DNA from: Phalacrocorax aristotelis
Taxonomy: Eukaryota; Chordata; Aves; Suliformes; Phalacrocoracidae
Length of the DNA: 64,000 nucleotides
Direction of reading: 5' to 3'
Assembly: GCF_949628215.1 (NCBI RefSeq)
Contig: NC_134278.1
Span: 108,915,277-108,979,276, forward strand
Under the pieces are notes generated by a model. It did not search any database, was not told the origin of the DNA, and worked only from the letters and a program-made list of their open reading frames with translations. Each line of letters begins with the position of its first letter. Positions within the stretch are counted from its first letter, which is position 1. This document shows positions 37,404 through 51,423 of the stretch, one piece after another. A program made the translations under genes and the position numbers.

Positions 37404-38785
37404 CAAACAAGCAAGCTCATAGAAATGAACTGTTCTAAATGACTTATTCAGTCCTCAGAGGAGGGAGAACTGAAGCCTTTGAAAATAGCCACAACTTGCT
37501 AGTAGCAGCAGGACTCAGAAGCACTTTCAGCAACAATGTGAGCACAACTCATAAAATGCTAGCATAGTAAATGCCACGTAACACTACTGACTTGCGAAAG
37601 GCTACGAAGACTTTTACCTCACCCAGGCAGCTCCTAGGCAGAAAGAAGTTTCCTGTCCTTGGCTTCAGTCATTGATCCTGGAAGCTGATGCCATGTGAGA
37701 CGACGAAGTGTCATCCGTATCCTGCCCATGGTTAGAGAAAGATAAGGTATTACATAGCAGAGAAATGAGCTGCTGTTTGTTACAAACTTGGATGACAGAA
37801 CATGGCAAGTGCTGTTGCATCTAAGGTCCAGACCCCAGAGCCTTACTCATACACCAAGTCCTCATTTAATCTGTTCTGGAGTCAGGTTCTTGTTTAGCCA
37901 CATAATAATTTCATGAGACACTGACAGAAGATTCTATCAGCTCAGAAGCCAGTTGTAATATCTTTGAGCACTGCCCAGTGGTACTGGATCTACCAGCAGA
38001 ATTTGTGCAGTGCTGAACTTTGACTATACAGCATTTCACTGCTGCTGTTTCTGTGTCTCCCTGTCGATGCTTCTAAATACATTTTTCACTTATTTTAATG
38101 GGCAATTATGGCTAAATAATTAAACAAAGTTTTACATGAAAATTTTGTTTGAAAAGAAAGTCTTTAACTGAGCAATATCGCATTTTCTACAAAAAAATTC
38201 CATCAAAATGTTTTTATCAGAAAACCGAAAACCAAGTGAAATGGTAAAAAAAAAAAAGTCATTAACATTTTCTGTTTTGCTTTCTACTTAACCAAACTAA
38301 ATTTACTGAGAAAAGCCTCTAGTTTTCCAGTCAGCACAAGTACCAGGCTTACAAAGATATTTTTACTCTGCAGAAAAACAGCCTGAAGAGTTGCTTATGG
38401 GGAAATACTACGTTGTCACATTAAACTTACTGAACCAGGAGGGAAAAGAAACCCTGACAAATCTGCAAATGGTGATACTTGCAGCCTGCCTTGACCTCAC
38501 CAATATGAAGAACAGTGACACCGCTGTCTTAATGTATTGCTGACAGAGCTGCTGTACTCATTAACCTTTGATGAAACAAGATGTCACTTTGTTCACATCA
38601 AATGCTCCTTGATGCCAGTGCTCAGACTGTTTTTGTTGCTGATGCAGACATCAGCTATTGTTGAAAATGTTCTCTCTCCCTTCCAGTGTTTCACTGCCCG
38701 TGAGGATTTATAGGTGCTGATCATTATCAATCTGCAAATGGAGTCTGAAGCCAAGAGGGCGTGCTTAAGTTTTGCAACTTTTAAT
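37404..38785. other. Noncoding unique sequence
   Basis: No gene recognised. An A-tract lies at about 38246-38257. Confidence 0.5.
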
Positions 38786-38855
38786 TATTTATTTTTATTT
38801 GAAATATTTATTTTTATTCAAAGTATTTATTTTTATTGAAAATATTTATTTTTAA
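38786..38855. repeat. 19-bp minisatellite, four copies
   Basis: TATTTATTTTTA recurs at 38786, 38805, 38824 and 38843, a regular 19-bp period. Variable bases (GAA, CAA, GAA) lie between the T-rich cores and the last unit is partial. It contains many ATTTA words, but no transcript context is visible. Confidence 0.88.
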
Positions 38856-39039
38856 ATGTAATCTAGGAAATTCAAACACGAAAATGTTAAATCGTTGACG
38901 TGCCACAAGATGTTGCCATGAACTCAAGGATACATTTGAGTGATCCCATCATCTTTTTTGAGACTACTGGAACTATTAAAGGAATATTTATAACATTTAA
39001 AATTCTACATAGTAGAAACACATTGTAGTGGGAAGAGAG
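38856..39039. other. Noncoding sequence
   Basis: A short unique stretch between the minisatellite and a SINE remnant. Confidence 0.45.
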
Positions 39040-39165
39040 GCATTGAGTTGTGAAGTATTCTGGTCAACATCATGACTAAATAGTGGTATAGCCTGGATTA
39101 GAACTGAGGTCTCCTAATTCCTGATCTATTCTCTAGCTGTTTATCATCACTGCCTTCTCTGATAA
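39040..39165 (-). mobile_element. Probable MIR-type CORE-SINE, tRNA-like end
   Basis: The order GAGGCATTGAGTTGTGAAG, then GCCTGGATTAGAACTGAGGT, CTCCTAATTCCTGATCTATT and TCATCACTGCCTTCTC fits the reverse complement of MIR-like SINEs, whose tRNA-derived end reads 'ggattagaacccaggtctcctgactcc'. It is diverged but colinear. Confidence 0.55.
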
Positions 39166-42100
39166 ATATTAGGACCCAGTCTCTCTGTTCTATGTACAGT
39201 AAATATCACGCCGCCTAGCAAGGAAATCCTGACTACTGTCTCTAATCTGGGAATAATTAATGCCCAAAAGTATGATCTTTGTTTAATCTTTACTTTACGT
39301 GATAAGTACATTTATTTTGCTATGAGATAAATGAAGGGGGAGCAAGAGGGAAAAGAAAGAATTTTGGATTCCTAGCTGAATACATAAATTTTCAGTACTG
39401 AAAGACTGCGAGATCAGATGTGCATATTCTCACAGTTGCTTCTGTGTTTGTTACTTTAGTGAACAGGACAATATTTACAGATGACCTCTAATGACATTCT
39501 TTCCACTTTATACTCCTCAGTATTTTTTCCTTGCATTAGGGGACTTTGCAGTTTTTGCATTTGATCTGTTCGGGCGTGATTTTTTGTTTTGGTTCAGCTT
39601 TTCTTTTCACAATTAGGTTTGCAGTCATTACAGCTGTCATGCAATCGTAGCATCTTGGGAAGGAGTTGAAGATAAGAGTGGGGATTCTTCTAATTTGCAG
39701 TTGTGCAGAGGAAGAGTATCTGACCAGAGCCTGGTGCCAGAATTCTAGCTAAAGGCCATGCCATGCCTCAGGGGGTGCTAAGCTTTCAAAGCTTTGTGGA
39801 ATAAAATAGCTCTAGAATAAGTGGTCTTTAAGAAAAAGATTTGAAGGAAGGAAGGAAGGTAGAATCATCTTGAAAACAGCAAGTTGTTTAAGGCATAGGA
39901 GCCATTTCAGACTCTTGCTGTGAGAGGAGGCAGCAGAGATGCGTGTTAAAGTTTAAGTAGATGAGATGCAGGCAGCAATAGTTTCATGTGAAATGTAGGA
40001 AATATTATTAGTTTGCTAAACACTCAAGTGCATCTGTCCCTTATCGACTGATGAAAGCCTGGGAGACTGACCATTCACACTAGACCAGCTTTACAAGATG
40101 AGCATGTGAAATTCACAAAATAGCTAACTTACATGAAATATGACCGTGCCACTAAACAGCAACACAATGGAAAGTGCATCTGAGAACACTCATGGAATAT
40201 GATCAAGCATAGCTGATGCAGAGTCCTTGGAAGGTGGTGGTAAATACACTCATTTAAAGACTTTCACCTGTTGCTTTAAATCATTCATACCCCATGGCAT
40301 GTCTGCCAGCACTGTGACCCCTGGCGCAGAGTGAGGAACATCAAAGAAAGAAGCGAGTGGATCAAGTCTCAGGTAGGCGTTGCACCCTTGTTATGGATAA
40401 AAGAAGTGTCAGTAAGTTATAAAACAGGTGCAATTGGGATGTTGTAAGCCTGACAGGAGTGCTTCAACAAATATTAGTCGGACAGTACTATCTGTTTGTG
40501 CAGAATCATATGGAAGGCATTTTAAAAGATAATTTAGAATTATTTTTGTTATGTTACCTCAAAGTCATGAAAACTTGTGGGCTATCTGTTGCTAGATTAG
40601 TAAAAGTTCCGCTTGACTTTTTCAAATTTATTTTTCAAGCCAAGAAGGATTTAGCCTCTGACACTGCCTGCAATCACAAATGAAAGTAAGATCCTTGATT
40701 TAGTTTTTATCAGTCAGGTTAATTTTTTTGAGATGCACCAGCATGCCATGTAACGTCTCTGCTCTGCTGCCAGGCTGCTTATGGTTAAGTATTTACTGTC
40801 AGGCAGTGTTTTCTGCTGAAATGGCTGGTTTTTCTGGAAATATACATATGCTACTTCCCTTCTTTAAATGTTCTTAATTTGCTTTTAGGTACAACATGTA
40901 CAGACTGGTTTTAAAACAGTAGAAATTGCTCCCTGGAAATGAACTGTAGTTAAAATGGAAGACAAGCCCATTTACAATCAGAGCCAACAAGTCTGTGAAC
41001 ATACGCTCTTGGTATCTAATATCAGGCCAATTTCAGTAATGTTCGTTTGACTGTGTACTGTATAATCTGTTATTATTGAACCAGAAAAAGTCTGTTATGA
41101 AAGTTTATCACTTCTAATCACTGAATCCTAACATCAAAATACTTTTTGAACAAGAATAAAAGCACTTTCAAAAATCCTCTTCAGAAAAAACAGTTTGTAG
41201 GCTATTTTTCTGAACTAAGGGGAACTTTAAGAGTTAAACAGATTCATGATAACACTGATGACACATGTCTGATGCTGACCTCAGGTCTTTCAATATGGGC
41301 TTAGACATTACTGATTTTGGAGGACATTTTGTGCTGTCCGTGTACCGGACCCAAAGAAATCTGTGCTTTCATAGCAGTAACTACCGTTGCAAAACCAGAA
41401 CCATACCCAAGCCCCTACTGTAACAGCTATCTGCCCTCTATGCTTCATATTTACATCCTGTCCGCCTTACTGATACTGATAAAACCCCTGCTGTCATCCA
41501 TTGAGCTTTTCATACATAAGCGTCCTTAGGTTAAAATTCTGTTGAGCAGGGAGTTGTTGGTGTTTGGGGTGGATTTTTAGTATTTCAGTCATGATTTTCT
41601 TTCAAAGTTGGTAATTTTTTTTAAGGTTAACTTTGGTTGGTTGGTGTTTATTTTTCTGTTGGTAAAGCAGTTAAGAAAGGAGGGGGGGGAAAAGGGAAAG
41701 GAAAAGCTTGGTAGTCTTCTCCAAGTGGCCAGAACTTGGCTCTGTCAAAACTAATTTTGGAAAGTGATTTCAATGAGTCAGAAATGTTTTCTCTAGTGTT
41801 TCTATGTACTTTCTCCCGGGTTTTGTGATCCAGTGTGTATCACAGGAGTTCAGATTTCATAGTGCTCTTGAGCAAAGTGTGTTTCTAAGACAAAGAGCAG
41901 CCTCATGGTTGCAGTGAAATGCAACACAGCACGGTTGCACTGACATGAGGAAGCTGGATGAATGCCAGTGGCACATGGGCCTGGTGGAGATGTGATGGTC
42001 TCTGCTGGAGAGGGAGCAAGGGAACTTTCTGGCAGTGGGAAATCCGTGATATTCATACTTATTTCCAGAGAGAGTCAATTATGGTAATCAACACTTTTTT

Positions 42101-43276
42101 GGGTCACTGTTACCAGATGCTCATCTGATAGGAAATGAAAATATTTTCTCTAAAGTTAGAAGTAAAAAACCCCACCTTTTTTAAATACCACTGCTACCCA
42201 ACCATCCATATAAAGGCTTCATACCATTCCTATGGAAGATGTCGTTCAGTGGCAAAGGAGAGAAGGTCTTGTTTCATGCTTGAGAACATTTACCATTTTC
42301 AGTCATCATGGTTTTGGTCTTTCCCAGGCTAATGTGAGTCAAAAGCTCTTCCTCCCAGAATGAATTTCCTTACCCATCTTAGTTACTCTAGCCTGGCTTG
42401 GTATAAAGAAGTCTTCACATTTAGTAATGGTGTATAGGAGTGTTCAGTGATATCTTTGTCGGTGGACACTGCGGGTGCCGTTCCAGTAGACCTGTGGTTT
42501 ATGTGTATGAAAGTTGAAATGTTACTCTGCTGTCCTAACAGAGAGAAACATGATCTTAAAATAAACACAACGTTCAATGCGATAAGTTAGCTTTTATTGT
42601 CTTTTTCACCACCTAACGGTAAGGTGTAATTTTCCATTGCTCCTTTCTCCTACTTCAGCCACCACTGCCATAGATGTCAAAAAGGACAGGAGGAGTAGAG
42701 TTAGGCAAACACATAAATGTAAGGGGCAGGGGAGAAACTGGGTGCTTAAAATATGGGCAGCTCTAAATTAGAGGTTTCCCTAAAGTCATTCCAGTTTAGA
42801 CTCTACCTAAAACTTACAGAGTGTCTGGTACTATAGAGTACAGAGTACTATAAGCAGTAGACATTTTAAATGACTCAGTTGTGACACAAGTTTCAAGCAC
42901 ACACTCAGGTCCGAGGGCACTGAGTTGGGCTCTTTTTCCATACTGTAGACAGAACTGTTGAAGCTGCCTGGAAGCAGCCTACTGCCAAAACTACATTTGA
43001 AATGCCATCTCGTAATTTTTCATAATCCCTTTTCACATCACTGCTGATTATCATTGATACTGACTTGGAAAAGGAGACACTCTTCTATATAATCATGCAA
43101 ACACCACAGTGTCCAAACATCACCAGGGCAACCTTTCTTCCTGCTGTGCTCTGCACATTTTTGCTACGGCTGCTCCTGTAGCATAGATGAGTTTCATGGC
43201 TTAATGGTTTGGTGCCCACAGACCCAAACTCTTGGCAGGAATAGTGAGGTTAATTACTTTAATTATTTTCTATTAA
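39166..43276. other. Noncoding unique sequence
   Basis: No gene recognised. A short GAAG repeat lies at 39843-39858 and a G/A-rich run at about 41678-41706. A donor-like AAA/GTAAGA at 40684 follows a pyrimidine-rich acceptor ending near 40640, but every frame between them has a stop, so it is not called a coding exon. Confidence 0.5.
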
Positions 43277-43340
43277 GGTGAAGTCCTGGCTCACAGAGAC
43301 TTTTCCTGGTGACTTCAACACAGCTTGGATTTCACCCTTT
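43277..43340. repeat. Remnant of an ancient amniote palindromic repeat
   Basis: GGTGAAGTCCTGGC at the left and TTGGATTTCACCCTTT at the right are imperfect inverted copies, with GGTGACTTCAACAC between. Reptile and bird genomes carry many copies of such 'GGTGAAATCCTGGCC ... CCAGGATTTCACC' palindromes. Identification is from remembered pattern. Confidence 0.45.
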
Positions 43341-46300
43341 ATAAACCAGTGACTCTGTGCAACAAAAGAATGTGTCCTGCCAATTTGTGAAACTTTTATT
43401 TCAGTTGCTGTTGTCCTACTTAGCACCGCATACTAACTTAACAGTGTCTGGAATCCTACCCATCTCCTCAGCTTGGCTTCACCCATCCTTTAACTAATAA
43501 GCAATGTATTATTTTATTTACTGACTAGTTTAATCTCTAAACTATACTGCTTTATGTTACTGGACACTGGTCTGTTGTAGGAACTTCGTATTTTGTTTTG
43601 GAAACTTGGCTTGTGACAATCTAACCACAAAAGCTAGGAATAGAAATAGCAGCATAGGTGCACTTTAGAGAATGGTTTGACAACTTTGCAACAAATGGCA
43701 GAAATTCTGCGTATCTCATGTATGCAAAGAAGGATTATTTTTTTTAAGGTTGTCATTGGTCCTGTGTGTCTCAAGGATACCATGATGGCTATTTTAAGTT
43801 GCCAGGGCATAGCCAGTTACATTTCCTTTATTTGTTTTGAGTTAAAGGAAAAAAAGATTATATCTTTTTTTATTTCTCATTCAAGGTTTCTGAAGAATAT
43901 ATTTTCCCTCTTTGAATTATCAAAGGCTCTTGACCTCATGGTTCATACTTTGTTCAAGGTTACAGAGAAAAGTTAAGACAACTCAAGTAAACAGTCTCAT
44001 TGACTTTAAGGAGGTTGATTACTAATAGTAATCATGTGCAGAAGAGTTTTCAGCACTGGCTCTCAGCTGAACTTAAAATTCAGCAAAAGTATCCACTGGA
44101 GTCAACTGGAAAGTTTTCCAGAGTAGGGAGTGAATATAAAACTGAGGACAGTCTTGAGGACCAGGCCCATGTTAAATAGTTCTACTCTCTGAATACAAAC
44201 AGCTGAAGGTTTCTGGATAAGCCAAGACAAATACCTTTCTTCTGAAATTTTTCTTTGCTGGCAAAATCTAATTTCTAGCAATTCATATGATAAATGCCAC
44301 TAAGGTGGCGTGGAAATAGAATACATCTGAAAATGATATGTCACTTCAGACTATAGTTGGTACAGTCTGTATCTCTCTGTAATATGTAATTAGTTCATAT
44401 CTAGTCCCCAGTGCTCCTCAGCTTGTTCCAGTTTTTTATTTGTAGTATATAAGGACAATCAAGGCACTATGTTCTTTCCATAAAGTTTTTCCTTTCATAG
44501 CACAAGGCTGGAATGGAACTAATATAAAAGGGAAAGTGTGCTTCACCAATGCCAGAAAAAGAAAAGTATGCAAAGTTAAAGCTTTTATGTTGAAGAACAC
44601 AAAGTGTGAAGTTCAAAAATCAAATAACTTTCTCTTATTTTTTTTTTTAGATACCTGGGACCAATTTTCGAAATCAGATTTTTCCTTGGAAGGACAGAAT
44701 AAAAAAGTAGAGGAAGCATAGTGTCCACAGATGTCCTTTTAATGCCCTCTTTTATTACCTTACTGGATGGACCTTTTCTTCCCTGGTCTTTTTACTCCAA
44801 CTGACAAGTAATCCTAGCCTGCTAATCCTGACCCTTAAACTCTGCTACATTATAATTAACTTTCAGTGTCTCATGACTGATTTTTATGTATTAAATGCAT
44901 GCCTTGTTATCCACTCAGTACAGTAGAAGACAATGGTTTGACAAAGAATGAAATACAGTGCTTGGGAGAGAGCTTTATTCGTCCAGAAGACAAATAAACC
45001 TTATTTCCAGGACTTAAGTGACATTAAAGGTTTGTTGATATTGAGAAATTTAATCTGTTCAAATGCTTTAAAAAAATACTTTCCAACTAAATTCACAGAC
45101 TTGCACTAGATCTCCATTGATTGAGATTGTAAGGATTTTCCTCTGGTTTAACTTAATGGATTAAAAAAAAAATTAAAACAAACCAACCAAACCCACCTAA
45201 ACCATTATAACTTTTATCTTGAGATATGAGTCAGCTAGCAGGTAGTCCTTGCATGATCCATTTGTAAGATGATGATTTTCAACAGAAGAATGATGAGCCT
45301 GTTTACAGAACAGAAAATTTTGAAATCAGTGAAGCTGCTTTCAAGAGAGAAGCTGAATGACTCATGGTATAAAGGGACTTAAACTTGGAATCAAAGTTAA
45401 CATGTTTAATACTGGAATTACCTTAAAGATTCAACATCAAAACTTCTGTGACAAGCAGAGCAGCGAGGGCAGGATCTTATATTTTTTAAAGCATGCACTT
45501 CCAAAAACAAACTGTTTTTTCCAAATAAGTTAGCTTATTTTTATTTTCCCAGGTTTTAATGACAAGCAAAGTTTGGATATTTAATATCTTGTTTCTGTGA
45601 GAAATAACAAGTTATCTTTAGAACAGCAGATGTAATTTCTTTATATGAGAAAGGTGCATTTTTGCTAAACAGACTTTTGGCTTTACTGGCAGGTTGCCAG
45701 GAAAATTAAGTGAAAACTACAATGTGTTGCCAAAGTGCAAAAGACTTGGATTTAAAAACATCTCCACAAGAAATCTGTGTTTCAAGCCATCAGTCTGGAA
45801 GTTTTTCCATAGTTTTGATTAAAGTGAAAAGGAGAGAAAAGGGCCTAGAATTCAGAAGAGCTCAGCTCTTTCACTGGTCAAGTTGTAGGAAAAGGTGACT
45901 ATATCCATTTATCACAAAGTATCAACATAACTCATTAAATACACCTCTTCTAAAGGGCTTGAAAAGGAAGAGGAGCCTCTTGAAAAACCTTGATCTAGCT
46001 GTGGATGCTAAAAATGAGGTCTTCACTTTTAGACTCAATGAGAAGCCTGAGGGTTGGCTGGGGAGAAGGGCAATTAAGTTTATCACTTAATTTTGAGAAG
46101 GTCCAAAGGCAGCTGGGAATGGAAGTGGGAAGTGAAGGGACACTGCTGTGAGCCCACAGGAGCAGTTAGCAGCCATCAAAGAATAGCAGAGCCTGATGGT
46201 ACTGATGTGGACCAAGCCTATTTCTCTTTGAAAATGGAGATTTTTATGAAAAGCAAGAACAACCCTGAAAAAGCCCAGGCATGAAACGGAGTAAAGGAAT

Positions 46301-49300
46301 AACTTGAGCGCTGGGTTGGTGGGAGATAGTGACAGGCAGCCTAGCTCCAGGTGTGCAGGAGAGATGTATAAAGGCAAAGCACTGAATGCTGCTGGGTGCA
46401 GCTGGGAGCTAGAGGCAGCCACCCAGCCAAGGAATGAGCTGCCTGGATTGTCTGTCAGTAGGGTCATTAACTCAGGGATTCACTGGCTGCTTAGGTAAGC
46501 TCAGGGCTTGAATTGAAGGGAAATTGCATTGTTACAAATCTTAAAACACAGAAGCAGGTTGAATGGCTGTAGGAAAAGAGGGCCGGGAAATTGTTTTCAC
46601 TGTCCCTCTGTGGCCAGTCTCTCTGCTCTGTCTCATTCTTCTCCTTCAGTGTCCTTGCTGTGGCCACCTGCCCTGGCTGAAAAGGCCCAGCAGAAGGTAG
46701 AGAATTGCCCAGCGCCCCAAAATTTTGGATATTTGAGGAGATATCTCTGTCTCAAGCCAGTAAATTCTCCTGAGAAAGGAAAAAGAAGTTAGTCTCCTGC
46801 TTGTTTATACCTCTGTGGCTGGGATACCTTATGATAAATGCTTCAGACAGTTGTTTCCCTTCAAAAGTAAGGTGAATGCCCATGAGCTATCTTCTTCAAT
46901 TTAAATTGAGCTCTTTCTAAAAGAACTGCGGCACTTGTAAGCATGATTAGTACTTAAAGCTGCTGTCATTTAGCCAGCAAACAGTGCACATAACAACCAC
47001 TTAATTGTTGGCAAAAACAAAGTTCTGTGTTGTTGGTTTGTTTGGATTTTCTTTTTAATTGTAACCTTATTGTAAATAAGAGTAGCGCGTATGGTAGTGA
47101 TGTACAGGAATTTTCTTGGAAGTTTTGAGACTAAATACCATCTCTGCTAAATTCTCTATTTTAGGAGTGATACAAGCAAAGGAGAACGTAGAAGAAAAAA
47201 TTTGTGGGTGACATAAATCCTGTATCTCCAAATCTAAAAAAAAATTTAAAAGGGAGCTACAAAACAGCAAATGTGCTGTAGTGATAATGAGCCCTTTTTT
47301 TTTTCTTTTTCTGTGAAATCACGAGAAGACTGGTACTACTTTTTATCTTTTGCCATTGCAAGCTTGTGCCAAAATGCTGGAGGTGTAATATAATCCCCCA
47401 TAATTACATGTTTTGAGATAGAGCATTCCTTTGCTGTTTATATGGATTAAAACTGACTTAGAATGCTAGAAGGCATTCCAGTTATAATAGTAAACTAATT
47501 AGCAATTAATACTCTGCTATGGTTTAAGAGTAATTTTTCTGTTATACTTTGCCATTAAAATACAAATATTCAGGTAAGCTACAAATGGTTTCATGGAGTT
47601 TTATCTCATTAATGTGATAAATTCTTTGTTCCTTTACAAACAGGAAAAAAGTGTCATGGAATAGCAATTAAAGAAAAAAAATAGTGTTGGGAGCAGCACA
47701 TGTAACCTCACTAATTTCAGAAAAGTCATTACTTATTTGCAGACTTGCATTTATCTGTGGCAATAATTAAAAAAAAGGTAGGATCAGATCTTTATTCAGA
47801 TTTTAATTGCCACCATAAAAGCTCTGCATGAATAAATTGACCAAAAGTTTGTTTTACCTCTCTTAAGGTGTTGGAATCCTGCAATGGCTAGACAGACCAT
47901 AAAACAATACTTCATAGATTTCTTCTTATAAAGTTCTATTCTGGAACATTTTTTTTTTTTCTAATGATAGGTTAATATGTTTAGTTTACATCAGCTGCCA
48001 AGTACAAGTACTTCTCTGAACTGTATCCAAACTGAATATGTCTAAACTAAGATATAAGACTATTTTTTTTCCACTTACTTCGGTAGGCTTTGGATCAGAT
48101 CCCTATTGAATCTTCAAAGTCAAACTGAAAATGTTGTGTAATCATACTTTCTTATATCCCTTGAGTTGATTCCAGCTCCAGAGCTGGTCTATGTAGAGAT
48201 TTCTGATAATGTTGAATAAAAAGAGACCCTAGCATGATTCTTTGAATTTGTTCATGTATGCAAGTAAGTTGTTGGTTTCTGAGAACCTAGAGAATGAAAT
48301 CTAAAGCTGTGTTTTCACCGTGGCTTTTGTTTTTTAGGGTTTCGTTCCTTTTATTTAATGGAGTTACCATTCTTTGCCATTACACTCAAATGACAGAAAA
48401 ATTGATGTTTATGAACAGGTACGGTAACTGTCTGACTGTAAATACTGATAGTCATTGTGCATCCAGTCTGTTTTATTAGTAAAGGTGATCCAACCGGCAG
48501 GAGGAAGGCAAAAGCTTTGAAATAAAACCTTTAGACATCTACGTTTTCCCCATGAGCTGTTGCAGATATGACTTGGAAGACTGGCAGAAACAGAAGAAAG
48601 AGAAATTTCTTTCCAAGGCCTGGCTGTCAGCTTAAGTTATGAGTGCCCGTTTGTAAAATATTGTTGGTTAAAGTGCTTAAGTGCTCAAATAGAAAACTTG
48701 CACAGAAAGTATCTCTTTCATAAGTGTCCTCCTGTTTAACAAAATGGATTCTTATCAGAAAACAATTTTGTCCTTGCAGCATTGGCTTGATGTTTTTTTA
48801 ACACCTTGGCTGCAGTCCCTGCATGCCAGCCAACCCTCCATAGATCCCAAAAAAACTTCCTCACAGGGGCAGTCCTTCTTTAACCAGGTCTCAGGAACCC
48901 TGCTGAAAACATCCAACATAAGAATCTGGGGTCTGGAGACTTCTGGAGGAAGTCAAAAGAAAGGAGTGAGGTGGGAGTGTGCACAGGTGTTGTCTTCAGA
49001 GCTTTTACTACATGAACATTGGGATTCTGAAGAAAGACACACAGACCTGGGTTATTCCCAGATAATGTCATGCAAGATATTCCTAATGAAAGGCAAAACT
49101 GCTCACAATTAAATCTTTTCCACATGTCATTATATGTTTGAAAATGGTCCAAATTTTATGAGGAAGGGGAAGAAGAACTATTGATCTACATAATTATTTT
49201 TTTTAGCAGGAAATTTGCCAATCCCCTCATAAAAATGAAGAACACACCTCTCTGAAGTAAAAGTAGCTTTTTCCCCACCTCCATCACCACTTAGCAGAAA

Positions 49301-50255
49301 GGAAGACATGGAGAACATGAAACCACATCACCAAAGGGCAAAGGATTAGCTCATAAATGCGTAACTTTCTCACTGTGTGGTGTTCAACCCCTAAGAATTG
49401 TGTTGCAAGCTGCCTTTTGCAAGACGCTTCTGTGGGGTTTGCACGAATCCATGGAGTTGTGCTTCAGTCTGCCCCTTTCTCCTCCCTTGCTGAGGAATTG
49501 GCATCAGCGTCCGGCTCTGCAGGACTTTTTCCCCTGCCATGCTACAAAGCCGAGGGCCATGGGGTCTGCAGGACCACTCATTTCTTGTGGGGGCAAACTG
49601 CTGGGGCAACAAGTGGTCTAATTGCCACATTAGTTCACTGATGGCTGTGGCATCACTGCCGTAGTTTCAGAAGTGCTGTGGCCAGCTGCAGAGGAGCCCC
49701 AGTATTACCCCACAAGCTAAGGAGTTTCCTGCATACAAACTTCTCTCTGCCTCCAGCCTAGAGACCACCTTTTGGGGCAGGGGCTGGATATAATTCAGAG
49801 GAAATATCAGCAGAGCTCAGTTGCTCCAAGTGTGACATGTAGTGTCTTGGAAGTCAGGAAGTGTGGTGGGTCCTTTCTTCAGTCTCCTATCTTCTGAGTG
49901 TGCTTGAATGAATTTTCATTTCAGGCTTTATTTGTCTTATTTACTCATGTTTTAAAAGCTCAGATCTCGGAGGTATTTTGGCATTGTTAGGCAACAGTGT
50001 CTGAGGATGCTGGAGTTCCCTGAGGCAAGGATCTTACTTGCTTCTTACTGAAGGCTGTCTACTGGTGCAATATAGATAAACTGTGTAGATAAACTAAGCT
50101 TGTTCCCAGGGAGCCTGCTTGCAGGCCAGGAGGTGCTTGTCTGTGCTAGTGAATCAAGCCAGCACATACCTTTTCTCAGCATGGCTGGTTAGTCCAAACA
50201 GTGTTGTCAAAACCATGTCTACACCTCTCCCAGTCTGCTTGAGTGTCTTTTGCAG
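43341..50255. other. Noncoding unique sequence
   Basis: No gene recognised in 6.9 kb. Open frames reach 126 codons (46087-46467 minus) and 122 codons (48744-49112 plus) without motif. T runs lie near 44638-44650 and 47950-47961, and A-rich sequence near 45163-45190. The stretch at about 47400-47570 is repeat-free and AT-rich in the way conserved noncoding elements often are, but I cannot test that. Confidence 0.45.
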
Positions 50256-50300
50256 CACTGCACTGTGCCACACAGACCTTCCAGCAGAAGGCCTTACCCA
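50256..50300 (+). other. Candidate short exon (45 bp)
   Basis: An acceptor-like TGAGTGTCTTTTGCAG and a donor-like CCCA/GTAAGTCC enclose exactly 45 bp, open in all three frames. A multiple of three would allow in-frame skipping, but nothing links it to a known protein. Short blocks of this sort also arise by chance. Confidence 0.15.
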
Positions 50301-51385
50301 GTAAGTCCCACATATAGACTAAGGGGCAGTTGTGTCATACAAGTAATAAAAACATCTTGGTATGATATACTTGCAGAGGGACACTATAAATTCTATTGTG
50401 GGACCGTAACAGGTAATAGCATACTTTCCATTCAAGCTCTTAAACTTAATTAAGAACCACCAAAAGTTAAATTGAATCAAATATGCATTCACCCTGCTTG
50501 TCAGTCTGAGGTAGTGTAACATAGCTCCAATTTCTAAAGTGGATTTAAACCTTTGTTCTCAATTAGGTTATTTAATTTGCTTCATTTAAACACTAGAGGA
50601 AAATGAAAAGCAGGTGTTTCCTTTATCAAGCACCTATTGTTATCCTTTTTTTTTCTACTTTGAATTTTAGTCACAGCATTTTAAATAATGAACTGGGACC
50701 TCCTCTTTGTTTTCAGCAAAGTCAAATGTACACTAGAGGACTGGAATGAAGCTGTTTCTCTGATCGGTTACTGTCATAATACATAAAGCTCTTTCATAAA
50801 TGGGGGAGGGAAAGGAAAGGCATCTCCGAACCTTTATTTAACATCAGTGTGTCTTGGTGGTACTTGTAATTTCCTGTGGCTACTATGACTAATAAAAAAG
50901 AAAAGTTCCTGGAATAAAGGAACAGAAGCAGAGCTCTGGCCTCAGAGCATAGCAATAGTATCCCAGATAAGCATGAACTCCTTTCACAAAGTTACAGAGC
51001 TCTCCTATTAAACTGCACAGAACTGTGCAAACTGTAAGGAAAAGCTGCTGCATCACTTGGCTGAATAATGATTTGTTTCCCAGTTCAACCAGGATGGCAG
51101 ACACCTATTTGCATTCTACTTAAATGCTGTGTTAGTCTTTTATGAAGGTCAGTGGTTCATCGCAGGCTGCAGAAACAAAGACTTATGAATTTGAGACAAT
51201 CAAAGTAACAGCCAATGTAAATTTTTTTGAAATCATTGAGAGTTTGAAATTACCATGTTTGTATAATAATATAGTCGTCATAATCAAAACTGTAGGCACC
51301 TTATGACCAAAGAAAAAAGTAGATGAGTATGTTTGAAACACAAAAGCTCAGATCTTGTCTTGGAGAGCCTTAACATAGTACTCAC
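50301..51385. other. Noncoding unique sequence
   Basis: Nothing recognised. Confidence 0.5.
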
Positions 51386-51423
51386 TGGTCCCAGTACTAG
51401 GATCAGCACAGAGCACCCTGTTA
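51386..51423 (-). other. Candidate micro-exon on the minus strand
   Basis: On minus, CTCTTTCCTCACTCAG is a strong acceptor and ACCA/GTGAGTAC a good donor, with 38 bp between them. Two frames are open. Very small exons exist in vertebrate genes, but with no partner exon visible this stays a weak call. Confidence 0.13.

Noticed and set aside
40641-40683. Acceptor- and donor-like sites around a short block
   Set aside because: Each of the three frames contains a stop before the donor, so it is not supported as an internal coding exon.
48744-49112. 122-codon plus-strand frame
   Set aside because: No domain recognised and no good donor after the acceptor-like site at its start.
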